Notes under the pieces: generated by a model
Seen by the model: only the letters and a program-made list of their open reading frames with translations
What the model was told of the DNA's origin: nothing
The model's database searches: none
In this document: one piece after another, positions 44,170-52,363 of the stretch
Position numbering within the stretch: the stretch's first letter is position 1
Layout: each line of letters opens with the position of its first letter
Translations under genes and position numbers: made by a program
Assembly (NCBI GenBank): GCA_963710205.1
Contig: CAVPZG010000006.1
Location: forward strand, 434,001-498,000
Direction: 5' to 3'
DNA: 64,000 nt
Origin: Pacificimonas sp963710205
Lineage (GTDB): Bacteria; Pseudomonadota; Alphaproteobacteria; Sphingomonadales; Sphingomonadaceae

Positions 44170-45012
44170 CTAGCGCGAAGGCGTATCGACGAGGCTGTCG
44201 GTATCGCTGTCCTCTACCGCCTCCTCGCCCGAAAGCTCCTCTGCGATGCGTTCCGCACCATCCTCGTCGGTCAGGTTATTGCGCTCCGGGGCATCGGTCG
44301 CGCCCGCGGGCAGCAGCGCCTGCAATTCGGCCAGCGGGTCGGCATCCTTCGCCATGTCCTGCGGCGACGGCGGCGGCACATCATTGCCAATGCTGGCCTT
44401 GATGATGCGCGATGGGTTGGCGGGCGGCTCTCCCATGGCAATGCTGTCGACATATTGCATACCGGATTTCACCCGTCCGAAGACGGTGTAATTCTCGTCC
44501 AGTGCGGCGCGCGGCATGAAGGTGATGAAGAACTGGCTGTTGGCTGAATCCGGCTCGTTGGTGCGCGCTGCCGATACCGTGCCGCGCAGGTGCGGCATGC
44601 GGGTAAATTCCGCCTTCAGGTCAGGAAGGTCGCTTCCGCCCTGTCCCGTACCCGTGGGGTCGCCGGTTTGCGCCATGAAACCGGGAATGACGCGGTGAAA
44701 GATCAGCCCGTCGTAAAAGCCCTGCTTCGCCAGCGTTCTGTACCGCTCGACATGCGCGGGCGCGATGTCGGGGCGCAGCACAATCACGACACGGCCTCCC
44801 GTGGACAGATCCAGGTTCAGGATATTCTCGGGATCGGCGGCGATTTCCGCCGGAGGCTGCGGGCTCGGGGCGGGCTTGTAGACGTTTGCTGTCTCTTCAG
44901 CGGCTTCAATCTCGGATTCTGAAACGGCGTCAATATTTTCCCCGGCCTCCTGGGCCATGCCTGCGCTCGGCAAGGCAATCAGGCTCAGGGCGATGAATGC
45001 GACGATCTTCAT
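44170..45012 (-). CDS. Peptidyl-prolyl cis-trans isomerase, cyclophilin type, exported
   Basis: The protein has 280 residues with a signal peptide (ALSLIALPSAGMAQ). The cyclophilin core has TLAKQGFYDGLIFHRVIPGF (catalytic Arg), MAQTGDPTGTGQGGSDLPDL, SANSQFFITFMPRAALDENY and TVFGRVKSGMQYVDSI. A low-complexity acidic tail of about 70 residues ends the protein. It assists folding in the periplasm. It lies upstream of queA, nine bases away, so they are probably cotranscribed. Confidence 0.9.
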   Translation of the reverse strand: MKIVAFIALSLIALPSAGMAQEAGENIDAVSESEIEAAEETANVYKPAPSPQPPAEIAADPENILNLDLSTGGRVVIVLRPDIAPAHVERYRTLAKQGFYDGLIFHRVIPGFMAQTGDPTGTGQGGSDLPDLKAEFTRMPHLRGTVSAARTNEPDSANSQFFITFMPRAALDENYTVFGRVKSGMQYVDSIAMGEPPANPSRIIKASIGNDVPPPSPQDMAKDADPLAELQALLPAGATDAPERNNLTDEDGAERIAEELSGEEAVEDSDTDSLVDTPSR

Positions 45013-45109
45013 ATCGGGAATGATCCTGTAATTGATGTGTCACGGGCGATACTAACGCATAATCCGTCCTCCTGCACACAGAATGAACTGGATCGTCTTC
45101 GTTGCAACG

Positions 45110-45132
45110 AAAACGGGGGCCGAAGCCCCCGT
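45110..45132 (-). terminator. Terminator of the TonB-dependent receptor gene
   Basis: On the minus strand, ACGGGGGC-TTCG-GCCCCCGT (plus-strand 45113-45132) forms an eight-base-pair GC stem with a stable UUCG tetraloop, followed by a short T run (45110-45113). It lies 28 bases beyond the receptor stop. Confidence 0.75.
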
Positions 45133-45159
45133 AATGCGTTTGCCGTTTCCGGTCCGTCC

Positions 45160-48100
45160 CTAGAAACGGAAGCCGGCGCCGATGCCATAGCGGCGTGGTT
45201 CCAGCGTGAAGATGTTTGTGAAAAGTCCCGATGACTGGTCGGTCACATAAAGGCCGGTGATCGAGTCATCGTCGAAGATATTCTGGATGAACCCCTTCAC
45301 AAAGAAGCGCTTGTCGGGGGCATCCAGCGTCAGCTGCGCATTGACCTGCGTATAGCCCTCGAAGCGGTTGATGGCGCCATTGAAGATGTTGCCATAGCTG
45401 TCGCCCTGGAAGGCAAGGTCCGCGCGCGGCGTCAGCGTGAAATCGCCGCCCATCGGAATCTCATATTGCACGCCGGCCGAGAATTTGAAGCTTGGCGACT
45501 GCGGCAGATCGTTGCCGCGGATATTGACGGGAACGCCCGCGTTGAAAACCTCCACGCCGCCGAACGCCGCGCCAACGGTGTCCGCCGTTGCCGCCAGGGC
45601 GCCGCAGAAGCTGAATGCGCCCGTCGCGCCAATGCCGCTATTTCCGGGGAAGGGGGCCGCATTCCGCAGACCGGCGCCCGCTGCGATACCGGGAATGGCA
45701 CCTGCGTTGATCAGGGTGTTTACCTGATTGACGAAGCCGTTCGCGCCCGCCGCATTGCCCACGGTCGTCGGTGCGACAGCGCAGTTTGATCCGTTCGATA
45801 TGTCCTTGATGATGACCGCATCGTCGCGGCCGCCCGACGGATCACGGGGATTGCCGAGGAATTTGTCGCTGGACACCTTCGTGTGAAGATAGCTGAAATT
45901 GGCGTTGACCAGCAGGCCTTCTGTCGGCTCGATGACGCTTTCCATCTCGAAACCGTAAATGTCGGCGTCGACATTGTCGTTGACGGACGTTCGCGCAACG
46001 ATCCGGCTTAGCTGCAGCGCCTTGTACTGGTAATAAAAGGCGGTCATGTTCAGCTGCAGCGACCCGTTGAGGAAGCTGTTCTTCGATCCGATCTCGAACG
46101 CGTTGATGGTTTCCGGCGTGAACGTCTCCGCGACGGCAAAGATCGGCTGCAGGGGCGGGTTGAAACCGCCCGATTTATAGCCCCGCGAATAGGATGCGTA
46201 GATCAGCGAGTTGTCGCCGACCTGCCAGTCTATGACGGCGCGTCCCGTAATTTCGTCGAACTTCGCGGCGTCCGGACCTTCGCGGATCTGCAGGATCTGG
46301 TTGCCCTCGCGTCCGGCATCCGCATCGAAGCTGCCGACAAACGGCGATTCAAAGGCATTCGGTGTTCCGAATGGCACCAGGAAACTGGCGAGTGTCGAGC
46401 GCGCCTGGATTGTCTTTTTGTCGTTGTTGTAGCGCACACCGAGCGTCAGCTTCACGGCGTCGCTCATTTCATAATAGGCTTCGCCAAAGATGCCGTAGGA
46501 TTTCAGGCGGGCGTCGTCCGTGTTGTTCCGGAAGAAGGGCGTGCCGAGATAGGAGGGCGGCAGGCCGTTGCCGAGCGCGGTGAAGGCACCAAGAACGCCC
46601 GAAATATAGTCGATGCCAAAGGAGTTCACGAAATAGCTGTTCTCGCTGATGCGGCTGTCGGCATAGATGCCGCCCACCAGGAAATTCAGCGGCCCGTCGA
46701 AATCCGTATTGACGATCAGCTCGCCTGAATAGGCCCGCTGGGTCTGGTTCGAACGGTCGAAGGAAAGCGGATTTTCCGCGCAATCGCTGAAGCCGCCAAA
46801 GCTGCCCGTGCCGGTAAATTCAGCCTGCGACGTGCAAAGCACACCGTTGGGACCATCCGGAATCAGCGCATTTGCCACAGGACTGAAATAGGCTGCCGGA
46901 AGGCCGGGGATTCCGCCTGCCGCCGCTGCCGCCAGGAAATTGAGGCCGGGTGCGTAAAAGCTGCGGTCCTGGACGGCCGTGTTGTAATCCTGCTGGGCGC
47001 TGTATTTCACCTTCTGGTAAATGCCCGTCAGGCCAACTTCGATCTGGCCGAAATCATGCTCCAGATGCGCCTGATACTGCTGCTCGCTGGCGAAATAGGT
47101 GGGCGTGTAGGCGGTGTTGATCTGACGCACGTCCTGCGGCTCGCTGAACGTCGAGAGCGAATCCGGACCGTACAGGCTGCCCAGCGCGAAAATATCGGGG
47201 ATGCCCTGGCTCCGCAGGAACTCGGCGGAAGACAGCGTCCCGACGAACGTGGCGTTGTTGTTGATATTGTCGAAATCGCGTCCGTTGTTCAGACAGCCGA
47301 GAATGCCGGTCGGATCGCGCTGGCACAGCTGCTTCTGGATACGCGTGCGGTTGTCGTCTTCGCGGAAATAATAACCCATCAGGTCGATCGAGGTGTCGTC
47401 CGTGGGCTCCCACCGCACCGAGCCGCGAACCGCGTATAGATCGCGATCATCGACATCGTCGCCGTTGAACAGGTTCGTCGTGTACCCATCGCGGTTCAGA
47501 TAAAAGCCCGCGGCGCGCACGGCCAACGTCTCGCCGACGGGTATGTTGACCATGCCTTTCAGCTTGACCGAATTGAAATTGCCATATTCGCCCTCGGCCG
47601 CGGCGCCGAAGCCGCTGGGGTCGGCCTTCGCCGTGACGATGTTGACGACGCCCGCGGTCGCGTTGCGCCCGAACAGCGTCCCCTGCGGACCGCGCAGCAC
47701 CTCGATACGCTCCAGGTCGAAAAACTCGGTTTCGAACAGGCGCGTGCCGAATAGCGGCGAGCCGTTGATATGGATGGCGGTGGCGGCATCGCAGCTGACG
47801 CCGACGCACAGGTCGCCGATGCCGCGGATGGTGAAACTCGCTGCGGTGAAGTTACCGTTTGAGAAGGTGACGTTGGGCAGGGTCAGCTGCAGGTCTGAAC
47901 TGTTCTCGATCTGCTGTGCTTCCAGCGCTTCCGAAGAAAAGGCGCTGACGGAAATCGGCACGTCCTGCAGGCTCTGCGACTGGCGCTGGGCGGTGACGAC
48001 GATTTCGCCGATCCCGCTTGAGCGGGTGCCGGCCACATCCTGCGCCGTGCTGCCGACATCCGACATTTCGGTATCGGCAGCTTCTTCCGGGGAAGTTGCC

Positions 48101-48198
48101 AGTTCCTGTGCGTGCACGGCACTTGCGCTCATCAGAGCTCCGATGGACACACCGGCTGCGAGAACGGTACGACGCGCGACACGAAGTTCGATGGACAT
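45160..48198 (-). CDS. TonB-dependent outer-membrane receptor
   Basis: The protein has about 1012 residues. Start MSIELRVARRTVLAAGVS at 48198 follows GGGGAGG and carries a signal peptide ending ASAVHAQ. The plug domain has IGEIVVTAQRQSQSLQDVPI, the TonB-type block ERIEVLRGPQGTLFGRNATA and GVVNIVTAKADP; the barrel runs to a terminal Phe (RRYGIGAGFRF). Long extracellular loops contain Cys pairs (LCQRDPTGILGCLNN; CAVAPTT and FCGALAA). Such receptors import large nutrients, in sphingomonads often oligosaccharides or aromatic compounds; the substrate is unknown. It diverges from an FAD-linked oxidase. Confidence 0.93.
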   Translation of the reverse strand: MSIELRVARRTVLAAGVSIGALMSASAVHAQELATSPEEAADTEMSDVGSTAQDVAGTRSSGIGEIVVTAQRQSQSLQDVPISVSAFSSEALEAQQIENSSDLQLTLPNVTFSNGNFTAASFTIRGIGDLCVGVSCDAATAIHINGSPLFGTRLFETEFFDLERIEVLRGPQGTLFGRNATAGVVNIVTAKADPSGFGAAAEGEYGNFNSVKLKGMVNIPVGETLAVRAAGFYLNRDGYTTNLFNGDDVDDRDLYAVRGSVRWEPTDDTSIDLMGYYFREDDNRTRIQKQLCQRDPTGILGCLNNGRDFDNINNNATFVGTLSSAEFLRSQGIPDIFALGSLYGPDSLSTFSEPQDVRQINTAYTPTYFASEQQYQAHLEHDFGQIEVGLTGIYQKVKYSAQQDYNTAVQDRSFYAPGLNFLAAAAAGGIPGLPAAYFSPVANALIPDGPNGVLCTSQAEFTGTGSFGGFSDCAENPLSFDRSNQTQRAYSGELIVNTDFDGPLNFLVGGIYADSRISENSYFVNSFGIDYISGVLGAFTALGNGLPPSYLGTPFFRNNTDDARLKSYGIFGEAYYEMSDAVKLTLGVRYNNDKKTIQARSTLASFLVPFGTPNAFESPFVGSFDADAGREGNQILQIREGPDAAKFDEITGRAVIDWQVGDNSLIYASYSRGYKSGGFNPPLQPIFAVAETFTPETINAFEIGSKNSFLNGSLQLNMTAFYYQYKALQLSRIVARTSVNDNVDADIYGFEMESVIEPTEGLLVNANFSYLHTKVSSDKFLGNPRDPSGGRDDAVIIKDISNGSNCAVAPTTVGNAAGANGFVNQVNTLINAGAIPGIAAGAGLRNAAPFPGNSGIGATGAFSFCGALAATADTVGAAFGGVEVFNAGVPVNIRGNDLPQSPSFKFSAGVQYEIPMGGDFTLTPRADLAFQGDSYGNIFNGAINRFEGYTQVNAQLTLDAPDKRFFVKGFIQNIFDDDSITGLYVTDQSSGLFTNIFTLEPRRYGIGAGFRF

Positions 48199-48425
48199 AT
48201 TGACGATCCTCCCCAGGATTATGTTGCCGGACGCCCCGATTATGGAGGGGGTCTGCCCGTTGACTTGAGACGGCACATGATGGCACCTCTCTCACGTACC
48301 GGATATGGTCCGGTTTCCGGTGCCTTGTCCAGCAGCCAAACACTCTACCTCCCTCAAAATCGAGGTTTCGTTGCCGGAACGTGGTTTTTTTGCAACATGC
48401 TGCATTGCGGCGCATGGGGACGCAC

Positions 48426-49841
48426 ATGCTTGATGATGCCCTGATTGGTAATTTTGTTGCTCTGGCCGGGGTCGGCGGCGCGGTCAGCGACGCTGCGGAC
48501 CTGGCACCGTGGCTGACCGACTGGCGCGGGCGCAAGACGGGCAGGGCACGGTTGATGCTGCAGCCCGCAACGACAGCCGACCTCGCTGCCATTGTCCGGC
48601 TGGCTGCCGAAACCGGTACGGCGCTCGTTCCGCAGGGCGGCAATACCGGGCTGGTTGGGGGCAGCGTTCCCGAAGCGGCGGGCGATGCGGTCCTGGTGAG
48701 CCTGCGCCGGATGAACCGGATCAGAAAACTCGATGCCGATGGCTATACCGTCACTGCCGAGGCTGGCGTCATCCTGCAGCATTTGCACGAGGCCGCGGCG
48801 GATGCGGACCGCATGTTCCCGCTCTCGCTCGGTGCCAAGGGATCGGCGACGGTGGGCGGCCTGCTCTCCACCAATGCCGGCGGGACGCAGGTGCTGCGTT
48901 ACGGCACGATGCGCGCGCAGGTGCTGGGGCTAGAGGCCGTGATGCCCGACGGGACGATCCTGAACCAGCTGACGCCGCTCAGGAAGGACAATACGGGCTA
49001 TGACATCAAGCAGCTCCTGATCGGTGCCGAGGGCACGCTTGGGTTCGTAACGGCGGCCAGCCTGCGCCTTGTTCCTGCGCCCAGGGAAATCGCGACGGCC
49101 TTCGTGGGCATCGCCGACCCGGACAGCGCGCTCGATCTGATGAACCTCATGAAGGTCGCAACCGGCGATCAACTCGACAGTTTCGAACTTCTGCCGCGCG
49201 ATGCGGTGGACCTCGTGACGGCACATGTTCCCGGCACGCGCGATCCCCTCATGGCGCCGCATGACTGGTACGTGCTGATCGAAGCGACGTCGAGCGCGCC
49301 GGGAAACCTCGTGCGAACGGCGATGGAAGACGCACTGGGGACGGCCATTTCAGACGGTCTGGTGCGCGACGCGGCCATTGCCGAAAGCGGCACGCAGAGA
49401 GACGATTTGTGGCGGCTGAGGGAGACCATCGCGGAGGCGGAAAAGGTCGATGGCCCCGCGCTCAAGCACGACATCGCCGTTCCTGTCAGCGACATGCCGC
49501 GCTTCATCAGGGAGGTGACCGAAAAGCTGGAAACGCGCTGGCCGGGAATGGCGGTCTTCGCGTTCGGACATCTCGGCGATGGCAATATCCACTATAATGT
49601 CCGCACCGACGCGCGCATGTCCCGCGATGACTTGCTGGCGCACGCCGATGCGGTGGCCGCCTTCATCTATGCGGAGGTGCGCCGCTTCGGCGGCTCCATC
49701 AGCGCGGAACATGGCATCGGCACGTTAAAGGCGGCCGAACTGTCGCGGAGCGGGGATACGGGAAAACTGGCGGCGATGCGGGCGATCAAGGCCGCCCTCG
49801 ACCCGGGCGGGATCATGAATCCCGGAAAGGTTCTGACCTAA
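48426..49841 (+). CDS. FAD-binding oxidase, D-2-hydroxyacid dehydrogenase type
   Basis: The protein has 471 residues from the ATG at 48426, preceded by GGGGAC. The FAD-binding PCMH domain shows ALVPQGGNTGLVGGSVPEAA and GAKGSATVGGLLSTNAGGTQ. The C-terminal domain has AVFAFGHLGDGNIHYNVRTD and GSISAEHGIGTLKAAELSRS, which carry His residues that bind metal and substrate in D-2-hydroxyglutarate and D-lactate dehydrogenases. The exact acid is uncertain. It diverges from the TonB receptor with about 230 bases between; ATGCTGCAT at 48397-48405 is a small near-palindrome close to the start. Confidence 0.9.
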   Translation: MLDDALIGNFVALAGVGGAVSDAADLAPWLTDWRGRKTGRARLMLQPATTADLAAIVRLAAETGTALVPQGGNTGLVGGSVPEAAGDAVLVSLRRMNRIRKLDADGYTVTAEAGVILQHLHEAAADADRMFPLSLGAKGSATVGGLLSTNAGGTQVLRYGTMRAQVLGLEAVMPDGTILNQLTPLRKDNTGYDIKQLLIGAEGTLGFVTAASLRLVPAPREIATAFVGIADPDSALDLMNLMKVATGDQLDSFELLPRDAVDLVTAHVPGTRDPLMAPHDWYVLIEATSSAPGNLVRTAMEDALGTAISDGLVRDAAIAESGTQRDDLWRLRETIAEAEKVDGPALKHDIAVPVSDMPRFIREVTEKLETRWPGMAVFAFGHLGDGNIHYNVRTDARMSRDDLLAHADAVAAFIYAEVRRFGGSISAEHGIGTLKAAELSRSGDTGKLAAMRAIKAALDPGGIMNPGKVLT

Positions 49842-49939
49842 ACCGAAATATAGACCAGAAACGCGACGATCGCGGCCGCGCCGACCCCCAGCATCGTCAG
49901 CAACCGCGTGTCGTTCTTCAGTTTCGGTTTTTTCTTCAT
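49838..49939 (-). CDS. 33-residue single-helix membrane protein
   Basis: A short frame encodes a highly basic start (MKKKPKLKNDTRLL), then one hydrophobic helix (TMLGVGAAAIVAFLVYIS), then stop. AGGGG is placed five bases before the ATG at 49939. It follows the L7/L12-like membrane gene by 7 bases, and its last three bases overlap the stop of the oxidase gene on the other strand. The Lys-rich N-terminus and single helix suggest an inner-membrane microprotein with the N-terminus in the cytoplasm. I know of no function. Confidence 0.7.
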   Translation of the reverse strand: MKKKPKLKNDTRLLTMLGVGAAAIVAFLVYISV

Positions 49940-49946
49940 GTTGCCC

Positions 49947-50228
49947 CTAGCCGATTCCGCTGGCGGGATCGTTCATTTCGAGATGATCCGCGATGGCTTT
50001 GGCCTCGACCAGGCCGACACGCATGCGGTCGCGGATTTCCTTGACCGCTTCGATCTTGCGGCCTGCTTTCAACAGCCGCGTGACTTCCAGCCGGTCTTCC
50101 GTCCGCATCTGCGCAGCGGCGCGCGCCGACGCTTCCGGGTCCGCTGGCGCCTTGCTGCGGTTTGCAAACCAGTATCCCAGACCAAAGCCGATGGCGAGGA
50201 TAAGGAGCGCGTACAGCAGGGATTGCAT
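49947..50228 (-). CDS. Membrane-anchored protein with L7/L12 C-terminal-like domain
   Basis: The protein has 93 residues: N-terminal helix (LLYALLILAIGFGLGYWFAN), a charged linker, and a C-terminal LLKAGRKIEAVKEIRDRMRV followed by GLVEAKAIADHL, which matches the C-terminal fold of ribosomal protein L7/L12. It is not ribosomal L7/L12, which lacks a membrane anchor. Its ATG overlaps the stop of ygfZ (TGATG). The role is unknown; the fold suggests protein-protein contacts. Confidence 0.8.
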   Translation of the reverse strand: MQSLLYALLILAIGFGLGYWFANRSKAPADPEASARAAAQMRTEDRLEVTRLLKAGRKIEAVKEIRDRMRVGLVEAKAIADHLEMNDPASGIG

Positions 50229-51034
50229 CAGTTGCCGTCCTCGGCCCCGCGCGGCAGCCAGTCCGGCCAGCGAACGGATACGGGATTGTCATGGATGCTG
50301 AGCGGTCCATCTGCCATTTCCAGCCGCATCAGGGCCATGCCCATCCATTCATCGCCCACTTCGGCAAAACTGGTAAGCGTGCCCGCGGCCTTGCCACCCG
50401 AAATGATGTCGCGCGCGTCACCCGGATCAGCGGACAGGCTCACGGGAAGGATGCGTTTCCGAACCTTGGCGCGATAATTCATCCGGGCCGTGTTTTCCTG
50501 CCCGACGAAGCAGCCCTTTGTGAAATCGACGCCGTTCAGCAGGTCGGCGCCCGATTCCAGCCACATCAGCCTGTCCGGCTCGAAATCCACACTGTCCGGT
50601 ATCCCGGTCCTGATCCGGTGCGCATGATAATCGGCCAGATCGCCCGTCACGCTTTCCGTCGCGCCCAGCCAGCGTTTGCCAAGCGCGGGGGAACGGGGGT
50701 CATCCGGCTTGACCAGCATCGGATCGTCCCAGCCCGCGAATACCCGCTGGCGGCTTTCCGATATCTCGATGGCGCGCCGCAGCCGGTAACGCTTCAGCGC
50801 GGCTTCCGCCGCGTCATACCTCTTCGCGGGCAGATCCAGCAGCACCTCGCCCGCGCCGCCGGCAAAGATCATCATGTCGGCGACATATTTTCCCTGCGCC
50901 GACAGCAGCCCGGCCCAGACGGGCGCATCGTCCGCCACCTTCGCCGCATCATTGGTGACAAGGCCATTCAGGAAAGCGGGCAGGTCGTCGCCATGCAGGC
51001 GGAGCACTTTGCGATCGGACAGGTGGACGAGCAT
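50228..51034 (-). CDS. ygfZ: YgfZ/GcvT-domain folate-binding protein
   Basis: The protein has 268 residues from the ATG at 51034; a GTG at 51061 is an alternative. LRLHGDDLPAFLNGLVTNDA and the diagnostic motif TKGCFVGQENTARMNYR, with its conserved Cys, identify YgfZ (IbaG-independent, COG0354), which helps repair or build certain Fe-S enzymes with folate. It lies between pyrC and the L7/L12-like gene on the same strand. Confidence 0.92.
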   Translation of the reverse strand: MLVHLSDRKVLRLHGDDLPAFLNGLVTNDAAKVADDAPVWAGLLSAQGKYVADMMIFAGGAGEVLLDLPAKRYDAAEAALKRYRLRRAIEISESRQRVFAGWDDPMLVKPDDPRSPALGKRWLGATESVTGDLADYHAHRIRTGIPDSVDFEPDRLMWLESGADLLNGVDFTKGCFVGQENTARMNYRAKVRKRILPVSLSADPGDARDIISGGKAAGTLTSFAEVGDEWMGMALMRLEMADGPLSIHDNPVSVRWPDWLPRGAEDGN

Positions 51035-51072
51035 AGGGCGGACGCTAACCGATTGGCTCACGGTGGGAAAGG

Positions 51073-52125
51073 TCAGTTTCCGGCCTGTGGACGAAACCGC
51101 CAGCTGAGCGTCTCGCCCGCGCGGTAGGGCACGACCCCGGCATCCAGCATTTCAGGAACCGCGCTGGGCTTTCGATCAAGCGTGACCTGACCGTCGTTCA
51201 GCGGCAGTCCGTAGAAGCGCGGCCCATATTCGCTGGCGAACCCTTCCAGCCGGTCCAGCGCATTCTCCTCGTCGAACACCTGCGCGTAATGTTCCAGCGC
51301 ATGCGGCGCGTTGAATATGCCGGCGCAGCCGCAGGCATTTTCCTTCGCATCCCTTGCGTGCGGGGCCGTATCCGTGCCCAGAAAGAATTTCGGATCGCCC
51401 GACGTGGCCGCCTTTCTCAGCGCAAGCCGGTGCGTCTCGCGCTTGGCGATGGGCAGGCAGTAATGATGCGGCCGGATGCCGCCTGCAAAGATGGCGTTGC
51501 GGCTGAATTGCAGGTGATGCGGCGTGATGGTCGCCGCGATGTTGGGACCGCTTTCACGAACGAAATCGACGGCATCCGCAGTGGTGATATGCTCGAAAAC
51601 GATCTTCAGTCCGGCCAGCCTGCGCGCAAGCGGCGTCAGGACACGTTCGATGAAAACCGCCTCGCGGTCGAAAATGTCGATATCGTCATCGGTGACTTCG
51701 CCGTGCACCAGCAGCGGCATCCCGATGTCCTGCATCGCCTCCAGAACCGGCATGATCTTGGCGATGTCCGTAACGCCCTTGTCGCTGTTGGTCGTCGCGC
51801 CCGCGGGATACAGCTTCGCGGCGGTAAAGATGCCCGCCGCATGGCCGCGCCTTATCTCATCAGGATCGATGCTGTCGGTCAGATAGCAGGTCATCAGCGG
51901 CGTGAAGCCGTGTTGCGGACCGACGGCGGCAACTATGCGGTCCCGGTAAGCCGACGCGGCGGCCGCGGTCGTCACCGGCGCGGCCAGGTTCGGCATGACG
52001 ATCGCGCGGGCGAACTGGCGCGCCGTGTGATTTGCGACCGCGGCCAGCATGGCGCCGTCGCGCAAATGCACATGCCAGTCATCGGGCCGGCGGATGGTGA
52101 TCTGCTCAACGGGATTTACGCTCAT
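51073..52125 (-). CDS. pyrC: Dihydroorotase, class II
   Basis: PyrC cyclises carbamoyl aspartate to dihydroorotate in pyrimidine synthesis. Zinc ligands are visible in RRPDDWHVHLRDGAML, the carboxylated Lys is in FTAAKLYPAGATTNS, further His residues are in LLVHGEVTD and IVFEHITTADAV, and the catalytic Asp is in FFLGTDTAPHARDAKE. The 350-residue length fits the E. coli-type enzyme. It is divergent from sucA and 38 bases upstream of ygfZ. Confidence 0.95.
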   Translation of the reverse strand: MSVNPVEQITIRRPDDWHVHLRDGAMLAAVANHTARQFARAIVMPNLAAPVTTAAAASAYRDRIVAAVGPQHGFTPLMTCYLTDSIDPDEIRRGHAAGIFTAAKLYPAGATTNSDKGVTDIAKIMPVLEAMQDIGMPLLVHGEVTDDDIDIFDREAVFIERVLTPLARRLAGLKIVFEHITTADAVDFVRESGPNIAATITPHHLQFSRNAIFAGGIRPHHYCLPIAKRETHRLALRKAATSGDPKFFLGTDTAPHARDAKENACGCAGIFNAPHALEHYAQVFDEENALDRLEGFASEYGPRFYGLPLNDGQVTLDRKPSAVPEMLDAGVVPYRAGETLSWRFRPQAGN

Positions 52126-52363
52126 ATGATGAATATGCTTTCGCTTCGTCTCACTATCGACGGGTGCAGGTTACCTTGCTTTGGCGGCAGCGCCAATTCA
52201 ACATGCACCTGCCGAATGCCCGCCGGCAGCGCCATGGCGCCTGCGTCAAGTAGCAATGCTTGCTCCGGGCGGGGCGGGCGCTAAGTGAACAACGCGGCGA
52301 TATGCGCGTTCGATTGGAAAGGTGCATGAAGCCCGAAGCTGACTGGAAAGTGACCGCGAGCCA

